A DNA stretch of 64,000 nt from Paraburkholderia metrosideri (lineage in GTDB: Bacteria; Pseudomonadota; Gammaproteobacteria; Burkholderiales; Burkholderiaceae), in contig NZ_CAJHCP010000008.1 in the NCBI RefSeq assembly GCF_904848625.1, positions 248,001 through 312,000 of the forward strand, read 5' to 3'. The position numbers and the translations under genes are program-made. Shown piece after piece: positions 35,283 to 43,360 of this stretch. Positions within the stretch are counted from its first letter, which is position 1, and every line of letters starts with the position of its first letter. Below the pieces are notes generated by a model that saw only the letters and a program-made list of their open reading frames with translations, was not told the DNA's origin and made no database searches.

Positions 35283-35855
35283 TTAAACCGACATGCGCCA
35301 CAGCGCGATCACGAGCAACGTGAAAAACGCAGCGACCAGGTCGTCGAACATGATGCCAAAGCCGCCTTTCAGCCGGCGGTCGAAATAACCGATGGGCGGC
35401 GGCTTCACCATGTCGAAGAAACGGAACACGACGAACGCCCAAAACTGGCCGGTCAGCGTGACTGGCGTGACCATCAGCAGCACCAGCCAGAACGCAATGA
35501 TTTCGTCCCACACGACTTGCGATGGGTCGGCGACATTCAGCCTTTTCGCGGTGAAGTCGCAGATTGCGATACCCGCGACAAAGCCCACGACGATCAGTAC
35601 CGCCCATTCGACCACGGTCAGATAGCGGCTCAATACGGCAAACGACGCCCACGCGAACAGCGTTCCCATCGTGCCCGGCGCAATCCGCGATAAGCCGCTG
35701 CCAAAACCCAGCGACAGGATATGCAGCGGATGTGACAGCATGAAACGTGCGGTCGCGCGGCGTGGCTGGGGGCGGGGCGCGTCCGGTCCGGGCGCCTCTG
35801 GCGGCTGTCCGCCGATGAGGTCGTTGGCGGGGCCGAGCGGGGGATCAGTCTGCAT
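35283..35855 (-). CDS. pgpA: Phosphatidylglycerophosphatase A
   Basis: A 190-aa membrane enzyme that dephosphorylates phosphatidylglycerol phosphate. After a 35-residue polar, Pro-rich N-terminal tail come the hydrophobic helices and the conserved GFGSGLSRIAPGTMGT, VWDEIIAFW and GYFDRRLKGGFGIMFDDLVAAF features, including the acidic metal-binding residues. Its start overlaps the thiL stop by 11 bp, so the two are coupled. Confidence 0.94.
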   Translation of the reverse strand: MQTDPPLGPANDLIGGQPPEAPGPDAPRPQPRRATARFMLSHPLHILSLGFGSGLSRIAPGTMGTLFAWASFAVLSRYLTVVEWAVLIVVGFVAGIAICDFTAKRLNVADPSQVVWDEIIAFWLVLLMVTPVTLTGQFWAFVVFRFFDMVKPPPIGYFDRRLKGGFGIMFDDLVAAFFTLLVIALWRMSV

Positions 35856-36846
35856 GAAAGTGATCGAAGCCTTGCAACGTCAGGGTGAGCGGCGTGCCGG
35901 CGGCGTCGTGCCAGTGGATCGCCGGACGGTCTTCGGCCGCCTGGAGTGCGCTTATTGTACCGATGCGGGTGACCGCCACGGCCGCCTTGCGGCCGGCGGC
36001 TTCCACCGACGCGCGCGCTGCCGCCGGGGCCGTGAAGCATAGTTCGTAATCGTCGCCGCCCGCGAGCGTGCAACGTTGTTGAATGCCGGGCGCGAGGCGA
36101 CGCAGTGCGTCCGAGCGTGGAATGGCGTCGACGTCGACGCTCGCCTGAACGGACGAACGTTCGAGAATGTGTCGCAGATCGCCGGCCAGCCCGTCGGACA
36201 GATCCAGCGCCGCGTGCGCGACGCCGCGCAATGCAAGCCCGAGCGCGACCCGCGGCTCCGGACGTTCCAGGGCGCGACGAAACGTCGCAGCGTCGCCCGA
36301 ATCCGCCGACCACTCGCCGCGCTGCACGCCCAGCGCCGCGCGCGCGTCGCCCAGCGTGCCGGAAATCCAGATGTCGTCGCCCGGTTTGGCCGCATCGCGG
36401 CGCAGTGCGGTGTGTGGCGGCACGCTGCCGAATACCGTAATGCACAGATTCAAGGGGCCGCCGGTCGTATCGCCGCCGATCAACTCGCAGCCGTAGCGCT
36501 CCGCGAGTGCGAAGAGTCCCTCGCTAAACGCGGCGAGCCACGCTTCGTCCGCTTTCGGCAATGAAAATGCCAGCGTGAACGCCTGCGGCTGGGCGCCCAT
36601 CGCGGCAAGGTCCGACAGATTCACGGCGAGCGCTTTGTGACCTAGCGCTTCGGGAGCGACATCAGGAAAGAAATGGCGGCCTTCTACCAGCATGTCCGTC
36701 GATATCGCCAACATTTCGCCGGCTCGCGGCGCGAGCAACGCGCAGTCGTCGCCGATGCCGAGGGTTCCCGTGGCGCCGTCAGGCGGACGAGCCGCTGCGG
36801 CCCGGCGGGCAAAGAAGCGATCGATCAGCGAAAACTCGGAAAGCAT
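35845..36846 (-). CDS. thiL: Thiamine-monophosphate kinase
   Basis: A 333-aa ThiL, which makes thiamine diphosphate from thiamine monophosphate. The start at 36846 gives the family's usual beginning, MLSEFSLIDRFFAR; the frame extends 44 codons further upstream without family similarity. Conserved features are LGIGDDCALL, AISTDMLVEGRHF, GGDTTGG, LDLSDGLAGDL and AGGDDYELCFT. thiL-pgpA adjacency is widespread in proteobacteria. Confidence 0.95.
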   Translation of the reverse strand: MLSEFSLIDRFFARRAAAARPPDGATGTLGIGDDCALLAPRAGEMLAISTDMLVEGRHFFPDVAPEALGHKALAVNLSDLAAMGAQPQAFTLAFSLPKADEAWLAAFSEGLFALAERYGCELIGGDTTGGPLNLCITVFGSVPPHTALRRDAAKPGDDIWISGTLGDARAALGVQRGEWSADSGDAATFRRALERPEPRVALGLALRGVAHAALDLSDGLAGDLRHILERSSVQASVDVDAIPRSDALRRLAPGIQQRCTLAGGDDYELCFTAPAAARASVEAAGRKAAVAVTRIGTISALQAAEDRPAIHWHDAAGTPLTLTLQGFDHFHAD

Positions 36847-37098
36847 AGTGGCACGCGAAGAATGAATAATTGCCGCGAAAAGTGATGAACGGCGCGCATT
36901 GTACGGAGTGGCTGCAGCATCGAGATTCAATTCACCTGCAACTCCATTTGCTGTCCCAATTGGGTCGACGCCGGCCAACTCGGCCTTTCGCTTTATTTAA
37001 GTCGCGGCAGTTGTACCCGTATTGAAGGAATCGCGTAGGCAATTGGGGCTACAATGCCGTCGAACGTCTATTCTAATCTGCACTTCGAAGCCCGCCTT

Positions 37099-39393
37099 AT
37101 GTCGAATCCCGTCAATAGCAAACTCCGCGAAGCCGCCCTCGATTACCACGAGTTCCCCACCCCGGGGAAGATCGCGATCGCCCCGACCAAGCAGATGATC
37201 AACCAGCGCGACCTCGCGCTGGCGTATTCGCCAGGCGTCGCATTCGCGTGCGAGGAAATCGTCGAAAACCCGCTGAACGCAGCGCGTTTCACCGCGCGCA
37301 GCAACCTGGTCGGCGTCGTCACGAACGGCACGGCAGTGCTGGGTCTGGGCAACATTGGGCCGCTCGCGTCGAAGCCGGTCATGGAAGGCAAGGCCGTCCT
37401 GTTCAAGAAATTTGCCGGCATCGACGTGTTCGATATCGAGCTGAACGAGTCCGATCCGCACAAGCTGGTCGACGTGATCGCCGCGCTGGAGCCGACTTTT
37501 GGCGGTATCAATCTCGAAGACATCAAGGCGCCGGACTGCTTTATCGTCGAACGCGAATGCCGTAAGCGCATGAAGATTCCGGTCTTCCACGATGACCAGC
37601 ACGGCACGGCAATCGTCGTTGCGGCTGCGATCACCAACGGTTTGAAGGTGGTCGGCAAGGACATCAAGAAGGTCAAACTGGTTTCGTCGGGCGCGGGCGC
37701 AGCGGCGCTGGCATGTCTGGATCTGCTGGTCGATATCGGCCTGCCGCTCGAAAACATCACCGTTACCGATCTCGCCGGCGTGGTCTACAAGGGCCGCGTC
37801 GAACTGATGGACCCGGACAAGGAGCGTTTCGCGCGCGAAACCGACGCCCGTACGCTCGCTGAAGCGATTGGCGGCGCGGACATTTTCCTCGGCCTGTCGG
37901 CTGGCGGCGTGCTCAAGCAGGACATGGTCAAGCAGATGGCGGACAAGCCGCTGATTCTCGCGCTCGCTAACCCGACGCCGGAAATCCTGCCGGAGCTGGC
38001 GCTCGAAGTACGTCCGGACGCCGTGCTGTGCACTGGCCGTACTGACTATCCGAACCAGGTGAACAACGTGCTGGTGTTCCCGTTCCTGTTCCGCGGCGCG
38101 CTAGATGCAGGAGCGACGACGGTGACGCGGGAAATGGAAATCGCCGCAGTCAACGCGATTGCCGAACTGGCGCGTCAGGAGCAAAGCGACATCGTCGCGA
38201 CGGCTTATGGCATTCAGGATTTGTCGTTCGGGCCGGAATACCTGATTCCGAAGCCGTTCGACCCGCGTCTGATCGTCAAGGTCGCACCGGCTGTCGCGAA
38301 GGCCGCGATGGAATGCGGCGTTGCCGAGCGTCCGATCGAGGACATGGAAGCGTACGAACAGCACTTGCAGCAGTTCGTGTATCACAGCGGCACGACGATG
38401 AAGCCGATTTTCCAGTTGGCGCGTGGCGTCGAGCCGGAGAAGAAGCGCATCGTGTTCGCGGAAGGCGAAGAAGAGCGCGTGCTGCGCGCGATGCAGATCA
38501 TCGTCGACGAAAAGCTGGCGAAGCCGATTCTGATTGGCCGTCCGGCCGTGATCGAGCAGCGCATTGCGCGTTTCGGTCTGCGTCTGGTCGCAGGTCAGGA
38601 CTACACGATCGTCAATACCGACCATGACGAGCGTTATCGCGATTTCTGGCAGGAATACGCGAAGATGATGTCGCGCAAGGGCATCACGCCGCAAATGGCG
38701 AAGCTCGAAATGCGCCGCCGTACCACGCTGATCGGCGCGATGCTGGTGCAGAAGGGCGAAGCGGACGGCATGATCTGCGGCACGGTCAGCACGACGCATC
38801 GTCACTTGCACTTCATCGATCAGGTGATCGGCAAGAAGGAAGGCGCCAAGGTCTACGCAGCGATGAACGGCCTCGTGTTGCCGAATCGCCAGATTTTTCT
38901 CGTCGACACGCACGTGAACGTCGATCCGACGCCGGAACAGCTGGCTGAGATCACGATCATGGCAGCCGAGGAAGTCCGTCGTTTCGGTATCGAGCCGAAG
39001 GTTGCGCTGCTGTCGCATTCGAACTTCGGTTCGAGCAACGCGCCGACCGCGCAGAAGATGCGCGATACGCTGCAGATCCTGCGTGAACGCGCGCCGGAGT
39101 TGCACGTAGACGGCGAAATGCACGGCGACGTCGCGCTCGACGCGAATCTGCGCCGCGAAGTGCTGCCGGACTCGACGCTCGAGGGCGAAGCAAATCTGCT
39201 GGTGCTGCCGAACATCGACGCCGCTAACATTTCGTACAACCTGTTGAAGACCGCCGCTGGCAACAACATCGCAATTGGCCCGATGCTGCTCGGCGCAGCC
39301 AAGCCTGTGCATGTGCTGACGGCTTCGGCGACAGTTCGCCGGATCGTCAACATGACGGCGCTGCTGGTTGCCGATGTGATCGCGGCTCGCTGA
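37099..39393 (+). CDS. maeB: NADP-dependent malic enzyme with phosphotransacetylase-like domain
   Basis: A 764-aa MaeB. The N-terminal malic enzyme part (about residues 1-430) decarboxylates malate to pyruvate, with the FEDIKAPDCF-type metal site (here NLEDIKAPDCF) and the VFHDDQHGTAIV motif. The C-terminal phosphate acetyltransferase-like part (about 445-764) is regulatory in this family. The ATG at 37099 was preferred over 37054 because a TACAAT -10-like box at 37050-37055 would place transcription initiation after the upstream codon; this is suggestive only. Confidence 0.94.
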   Translation: MSNPVNSKLREAALDYHEFPTPGKIAIAPTKQMINQRDLALAYSPGVAFACEEIVENPLNAARFTARSNLVGVVTNGTAVLGLGNIGPLASKPVMEGKAVLFKKFAGIDVFDIELNESDPHKLVDVIAALEPTFGGINLEDIKAPDCFIVERECRKRMKIPVFHDDQHGTAIVVAAAITNGLKVVGKDIKKVKLVSSGAGAAALACLDLLVDIGLPLENITVTDLAGVVYKGRVELMDPDKERFARETDARTLAEAIGGADIFLGLSAGGVLKQDMVKQMADKPLILALANPTPEILPELALEVRPDAVLCTGRTDYPNQVNNVLVFPFLFRGALDAGATTVTREMEIAAVNAIAELARQEQSDIVATAYGIQDLSFGPEYLIPKPFDPRLIVKVAPAVAKAAMECGVAERPIEDMEAYEQHLQQFVYHSGTTMKPIFQLARGVEPEKKRIVFAEGEEERVLRAMQIIVDEKLAKPILIGRPAVIEQRIARFGLRLVAGQDYTIVNTDHDERYRDFWQEYAKMMSRKGITPQMAKLEMRRRTTLIGAMLVQKGEADGMICGTVSTTHRHLHFIDQVIGKKEGAKVYAAMNGLVLPNRQIFLVDTHVNVDPTPEQLAEITIMAAEEVRRFGIEPKVALLSHSNFGSSNAPTAQKMRDTLQILRERAPELHVDGEMHGDVALDANLRREVLPDSTLEGEANLLVLPNIDAANISYNLLKTAAGNNIAIGPMLLGAAKPVHVLTASATVRRIVNMTALLVADVIAAR

Positions 39394-39412
39394 TCTCCTC
39401 GATCAGAGCAAG

Positions 39413-39440
39413 GCGTGGCGCGGTCTGATCTGCGCCACGC
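39413..39440 (+). other. Hairpin after maeB
   Basis: GCGTGGCGC (39413-39421) and GCGCCACGC (39432-39440) form a 9-bp stem with a 10-nt loop, 20 bp after the maeB stop. It is followed by GAAAAAAAA, not by T residues, so it is not a standard plus-strand terminator. Confidence 0.6.
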
Positions 39441-39441
39441 G

Positions 39442-39472
39442 AAAAAAAAGGCGTGCCCGCAATGGGCACACC
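39442..39472 (-). terminator. Orphan minus-strand Rho-independent terminator
   Basis: Read on the minus strand, GGTGTGCCC (39472-39464) pairs with GGGCACGCC (39458-39450) around a 5-nt loop with one G-U pair, followed by eight T residues (39449-39442). No minus-strand protein gene lies upstream until rsmE, beyond two plus-strand genes and another terminator. Confidence 0.8.
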
Positions 39473-39680
39473 TCAGGGTAAGCAGGGGATAGCCACCCAA
39501 AAAACGGCTACTGACACAATCCAACCTTCAAAGACCGAAGCTGCCCCCGCGCTTGCCGCAGGGACTGGCGGCGCAACCAGACTGCATGCTGATTAGCCTG
39601 TCATGCGCCCCCAATTCGCAAGGTCAAGCTCAGTTTAGCCTGATCGGGCTAAACATTCTGTGAAAAGTCGTCAAAGTCCC
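39442..39680 (-). ncRNA. Candidate small RNA ending at the orphan terminator
   Basis: The region before the terminator on the minus strand is free of coding sequence and has internal hairpin potential, for example TAGCC/GGCTA around GTTTTTTGGGT at about 39491-39511 and the GTTTAGCC inverted repeat. The 5' end is unknown; the limit of 39680 is arbitrary, set by the TTGACG hexamer. It does not match 6S, tmRNA, RNase P or SRP RNA features that I can recall. Confidence 0.3.
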
Positions 39681-39812
39681 ACCCGTAGCCTTTCCCGCGC
39701 GATTGGATGGCTTAGGCTACCCGGCTAACGTTGATTCCGGGGGCCATTAGCGATACCCTTACGACTTTCATGGTCGTCAAACTCGTGATCTAACAGCGGG
39801 GAACCCTGATAC

Positions 39813-40223
39813 ATGGCACGCTCGTGGCTGCGCATCAAAGGCGTGCTGATCGGTGCTTTTACGCTGTACGCGTTATCCGGCCCCGTGCCTGGCGCGTTTG
39901 CACGCGACTACACGGCGCCCGCCGAAACGAATGCGCAGGGCACGGTCGCGCTGGCGCAGTTGCCGCGCGAAGCGGTCAATACATTGAACTTGATTGCAGC
40001 GGGTGGGCCTTACCCGTATGAGAAAGACGGCATCGTATTCGGCAATCGCGAACGGTTGCTGCCGGCCCATCGGCGCGGCTATTACCACGAATACACCGTA
40101 CCTACGCCTCGTTCGCACAATCGCGGGGCGCGTCGCATCGTCTGCGGAGGTCCGCTAAAGCGAACCGATAATTGTTACTACTCGGACGACCACTACACCA
40201 GTTTTAATCGTATTGTTGAATGA
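39813..40223 (+). CDS. Secreted guanyl-specific ribonuclease (barnase/RNase Sa family)
   Basis: A 136-aa protein with a signal peptide (residues 1-30, cleavage near AFA-RDY). The mature part resembles Streptomyces RNase Sa: LPREAVNTLNLI, GGPYPYEKDG and YYHEYTVPTP. The catalytic triad equivalents are present as Glu93, Arg104 and His127. Cys111 and Cys121 could form a disulfide. It should be an active RNase cleaving after guanosine once exported. The stop is followed directly by a barstar-family gene, the expected intracellular inhibitor. Confidence 0.92.
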   Translation: MARSWLRIKGVLIGAFTLYALSGPVPGAFARDYTAPAETNAQGTVALAQLPREAVNTLNLIAAGGPYPYEKDGIVFGNRERLLPAHRRGYYHEYTVPTPRSHNRGARRIVCGGPLKRTDNCYYSDDHYTSFNRIVE

Positions 40224-40230
40224 CATCGGG

Positions 40231-40800
40231 ATGAACGGCATGAGCGACAACGTCTACGCGCACGACTCCGGAGTCGCGACGGATCTTTTCGCGGCCGGCG
40301 ACGGCAATTTGTTCCAACGCGTCATGAAGATGCGCGCCGGCGAGCAGGGTCGCGATAACCAGAGCGAAGCTGGCACGGTGGTTTCATCGAACGAGGAGCC
40401 CATGAGCCTTTTCAAGACCGTACGACCGAACATCGTACAGTCGATCCGCGCGTTTCGCGTGCAGGATCTCGCTGACGAGGCCAGCCAGCTCGGCCAGCAT
40501 TTTCTGTATGCGTACTGCGCGAACGCGGCGTCCAAACAGGAAGTGCTCGAGACCATTGCCACATCGTTCCTGTTTCCCAAGCATTTCGGCAAGAACTACG
40601 ACGCGCTGTACGACAGCCTGACCGACCTTGTCCATAAGGCCGGAGCGCAGCCGGGTTTCGTGATCGTGCTCGACCAACTGCCCGTTGCGCAGAAATTCGA
40701 CAAGGAAGGGCGCGAAACGCTGCTCGACGTGTTCCGCGAGGCGGCTGAGTTCTGGGCCGAACGCAAGGTTGCGTTCCGGGTGTTCTACTCGTTTGCGTGA
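40231..40800 (+). CDS. Barstar-family RNase inhibitor
   Basis: A protein of up to 189 aa whose last 120 residues are a barstar domain. The FGKNYDALYDSLTDLV helix contains the two aspartates that correspond to barstar Asp35 and Asp39, which plug the RNase active site. The N-terminal 57 residues (SDNVYAHDSG...) are an extension absent from Bacillus barstar (90 aa). An internal ATG at 40402 with GAGGAG three bases before it could start a 132-aa form. It begins 7 bp after the RNase stop. Confidence 0.9.
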   Translation: MNGMSDNVYAHDSGVATDLFAAGDGNLFQRVMKMRAGEQGRDNQSEAGTVVSSNEEPMSLFKTVRPNIVQSIRAFRVQDLADEASQLGQHFLYAYCANAASKQEVLETIATSFLFPKHFGKNYDALYDSLTDLVHKAGAQPGFVIVLDQLPVAQKFDKEGRETLLDVFREAAEFWAERKVAFRVFYSFA

Positions 40801-40840
40801 AGTTGGCGCGTAGATCGCAGTGTGTTGCCTGCAGAAAAAC

Positions 40841-40872
40841 GCAAAAGGCCCGCCAATCGGCGGGCCTTTTGC
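40841..40872. terminator. Bidirectional terminator between barstar and rsmE
   Basis: GCAAAAGGCCCGCC (40841-40854) and GGCGGGCCTTTTGC (40859-40872) form a perfect 14-bp stem with loop AATC. The A and T runs on either side allow it to stop both converging transcripts. Confidence 0.9.
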
Positions 40873-40922
40873 TTTAGGCGCTCACATTTTCTTGCGACAA
40901 CAGAAAACGCGAGGATTCAGGC

Positions 40923-41663
40923 TTACCACCCGCCCCAACGCGCCGCCAATCCAGACAAAACCGCAATGCCCGCTGTTTCGGTGCGCAATACGCGTGGCCC
41001 CAAGCCAACGGCCGTAAATCCGTGATCGGTCGCCGCCGCCTCTTCTGCGGCGGAAAAGCCGCCTTCCGGGCCGACCAGTACGATCACGCGGCCGCGTGGC
41101 GGCGTCGCAGGCAATGCGGTGAAACTGATGCTCGCGCGCGGCGACAGCAGAATGCGCAGTTCACCTTCTTCGGGCTCGCGTGGCAGCGCGCCGAGCCACG
41201 TCGCAATCTCGCGTACTGGCATGACGTCGGGCAACCGATTGCGCCCGCATTGCTCGCACGACGCGCGCACGATGCCTTGCCAGTGCGCGTGCCGCCGCTG
41301 CGCGCGTTCTCCTGATAAGCGGACCACACTGCGCGTGGTGGTCAGCGGAACAAAGCAGGAGGCGCCGAGTTCGACGGCTTTTTCGATCAGCCAGTCCATC
41401 TTGTCGCCGCCCGCAATGCCTTGCGCCAGCGTCAGGTGATACGGCGCCTCGACTTCGATCGGACGGAATTCGCGGATTCTGACCGAGACCGAGCGGCGTT
41501 CCACTTCGACGAGCTCGGCGCTGTACTCGCCTCCCTCACCGTTGAACAGCACGATCGAATCGCCGGGCTGCAAACGCAGCACGAGGATGTGCCGGACGAC
41601 GTCATCGGGAAGCTGCATGAGGTCGTCGGGTTGGAGCGGGGTACCGACGAAAAAGCGGGGCAT
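40923..41663 (-). CDS. rsmE: 16S rRNA (uracil-1498-N3)-methyltransferase
   Basis: A 246-aa SPOUT methyltransferase. The N-terminal PUA-like part (MPRFFVGTPLQPDD) precedes the knotted SAM-binding domain with LVGPEGGFSAAEE and LGPRVLRTETAGIAVL. It methylates U1498 of 16S rRNA. The start MPRFF at 41663 is the family norm; an ATG five codons upstream (41678) is equally open. It is followed upstream by the VOC gene with almost no gap. Confidence 0.95.
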   Translation of the reverse strand: MPRFFVGTPLQPDDLMQLPDDVVRHILVLRLQPGDSIVLFNGEGGEYSAELVEVERRSVSVRIREFRPIEVEAPYHLTLAQGIAGGDKMDWLIEKAVELGASCFVPLTTTRSVVRLSGERAQRRHAHWQGIVRASCEQCGRNRLPDVMPVREIATWLGALPREPEEGELRILLSPRASISFTALPATPPRGRVIVLVGPEGGFSAAEEAAATDHGFTAVGLGPRVLRTETAGIAVLSGLAARWGGW

Positions 41664-41682
41664 CAGAAAAATACTCATTGGC

Positions 41683-42096
41683 TCAGGAAAGGTGGCGAGC
41701 GAGCGCCCAGCGGTAGCCGTCCAGATCTTCGACCTGGGCGAAGCGGTCGCCCCAGAACTGATCCTGTGGCTCGCTCAGCGATTTTGCGCCGGCCGCCAGC
41801 GCCCGCGTATAAACCGCGTCGACATCGTCGACATAGACATAGAACGATTGCGGGGCAATTGCACCCGCGCTCTTGGGTGTTTGCGCGGCCGAGCCGAACG
41901 CGCCTTCGGGCGCGAACATCACGATCAACTGGCCTTGATAGGTCATCTCGACGTGCATGACGACGCCGTCGTCCTGGACACTGTCGCGCACTTCGAAGCC
42001 GAATGCCGCCGAGAAGAACGCAGTGGTGGCACGCGCGTCACGTACCGTCAGATAGGGGGTCAACCAGGGCACACCGGCTGGGCGGGAGGCGGTCAT
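41683..42096 (-). CDS. VOC-family (glyoxalase/bleomycin-resistance-like) protein
   Basis: A 137-aa single-domain protein with the paired beta-alpha-beta-beta-beta units of the VOC superfamily (VPWLTPYLTVRDARATTAFF; FYVYVDDVDAVYTRAL; DRFAQVEDLDGYRWALA). This PhnB/YdfO-like subgroup often lacks obvious metal ligands and has no assigned substrate. The ATG at 42096 has GGAG seven bases upstream. The frame extends further upstream, but without similarity. Confidence 0.88.
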   Translation of the reverse strand: MTASRPAGVPWLTPYLTVRDARATTAFFSAAFGFEVRDSVQDDGVVMHVEMTYQGQLIVMFAPEGAFGSAAQTPKSAGAIAPQSFYVYVDDVDAVYTRALAAGAKSLSEPQDQFWGDRFAQVEDLDGYRWALARHLS

Positions 42097-42208
42097 GGGG
42101 TTCTCCGATCTAGAGGGTTGGCGGAACACTTGCTGCAAGCCTGGTCCGACAGTCGCATGTCGATGCACCGACGTCGCCGTCCGACCAGTCGCGCATTGTG
42201 CCCACACG

Positions 42209-43081
42209 TCAGATTGATGGCTTTAAGAATTGACTTAGTTTATCGCGCACCGCGCGCGATGCCGAGAAGAGTCCTGCATGGCTGGCCGGATCGTAGTGCT
42301 TCAGTGCGTCGATCCGGCGATTGGCGAGGCGCTCGGCGAGCGTATCGGCGCTCAGTGCCGCCGGGTCGAGCGTGTCGCTCGCGGTCGCCATCATCCAGAG
42401 CGAGCCGTAGAGCGGCACGAAGGTGTTCATCGTTCGCACGGTATTGAACGCGGCGCCCAGCCCGTCGAGCAGGGCGGCCACGCGCCCGGCGTGGTGATAC
42501 GGCGAGCCGAGATGGACGGACAGCGCGGACACCGGGCTCATCACGCGCTTGAGCTGAGCGTAGAAAGCGGCGGTGTAAAGGCCGGCGGCAGGGGAGTCAG
42601 GCGGCGTCAGATCGAAAATCACCAGGTCGAATTGCATTGGCATGGCCGCTGCCACGTATTGAGCGGCGTCGCCTATCACCACTTCGACGCGCGGATCGTC
42701 GAAAGCGCCGCCGTGCACCTCGGGCAAATGCGCGCGCGTCAGACGAACCACGTCGGCATCGAGTTCGGCCACCACGATTCGCTCAATCGACGGATGCAGC
42801 AGCAACTGCCGCGCGGCGCCGCCATCGCCACCGCCCAAAACCAGCGCGGCACGCGGCGAAACATGCGCGAGCGCCACCGGATGCACCATGCACTCGTGAT
42901 AAATGAACTCGTCGCCAGTGGACGTCATCGGACGGGCGTCGAGCGTGAAAAGCCGCCCGAGCTGCGGTGTGTCCCACACCTCGATCCGTTGATACGGCGA
43001 GTCGACACGCTCGATCAACCGCGCGTGCGCAAACCCGTAGACGGCGTCGGGACTCGGGTGGAACAGCAGCGGAGCGCTCAC
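42209..43081 (-). CDS. speE: Spermidine synthase
   Basis: A 290-aa aminopropyltransferase. SAM-binding features are VLGGGDGGAARQLL and the acidic VVAELDADVVRL. The catalytic region FDLVIFDLTPPDSPA contains the DxTDP-like Asp. It transfers an aminopropyl group from decarboxylated SAM to putrescine. It begins with GTG at 43081. It is divergent from tktA; a long plus-strand frame that crosses it and joins tktA is an artefact. Confidence 0.93.
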   Translation of the reverse strand: MSAPLLFHPSPDAVYGFAHARLIERVDSPYQRIEVWDTPQLGRLFTLDARPMTSTGDEFIYHECMVHPVALAHVSPRAALVLGGGDGGAARQLLLHPSIERIVVAELDADVVRLTRAHLPEVHGGAFDDPRVEVVIGDAAQYVAAAMPMQFDLVIFDLTPPDSPAAGLYTAAFYAQLKRVMSPVSALSVHLGSPYHHAGRVAALLDGLGAAFNTVRTMNTFVPLYGSLWMMATASDTLDPAALSADTLAERLANRRIDALKHYDPASHAGLFSASRAVRDKLSQFLKPSI

Positions 43082-43217
43082 GGTGGGCGGGCTCGGTCAC
43101 GAGCGCGGTGGTTCAGGTTGTACGCAATTGTAAAGGGCCGCGCAGCGGCAGGCGTCGCCGCGCGCATGGACCATCCGTCGACGCGGCTTTCGGAGCCGGT
43201 CGCGGGTCACGTTCTGC

Positions 43218-43223
43218 TAGAAT
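43218..43223 (+). promoter_or_regulatory. Possible -10 element of tktA
   Basis: TAGAAT about 138 bp before the tktA start; no convincing -35 hexamer at the right distance, so only a weak candidate. Confidence 0.3.
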
Positions 43224-43360
43224 GTCTCGCTTTCAGCCTTGTCCGTTTGCTCTGCCCGTTTCGCGTCTCCTGGCGCCGCATCGTGCGCCGAAGCGAACTG
43301 GCATTCGAGCTCCCGGTCCTCAAGCGCACACCGCTTTCTGACTCTGTCTCCGGACTCGAC

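Larger units (their letters stand above)
39394..39812. other. Gene-free 419-bp region between maeB and the RNase gene
   Basis: No protein gene. It contains a strong terminator oriented for the minus strand (39442-39472), an inverted repeat GTTTAGCC/GGCTAAAC (39633-39654), and minus-strand TTGACC and TTGACG hexamers (39622-39627 and 39669-39674) without a good -10 partner. The right part should hold the promoter of the RNase gene. GC is lower than in the flanking genes around 39600-39670. Confidence 0.7.

Noticed and set aside
39442..39480. 6S RNA on the minus strand
   Set aside because: A CCCTGAGGTGT...GCGGGC stretch resembles the 5' end of E. coli 6S RNA, but it is the terminator stem and is followed at once by T8, so it cannot be a 6S 5' end.
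42278..43360. A plus-strand frame joining tktA to give a 1,034-residue protein
   Set aside because: The added 361 residues are Arg/His-rich, lie antisense to speE and do not resemble transketolase. The family start is at 43361.
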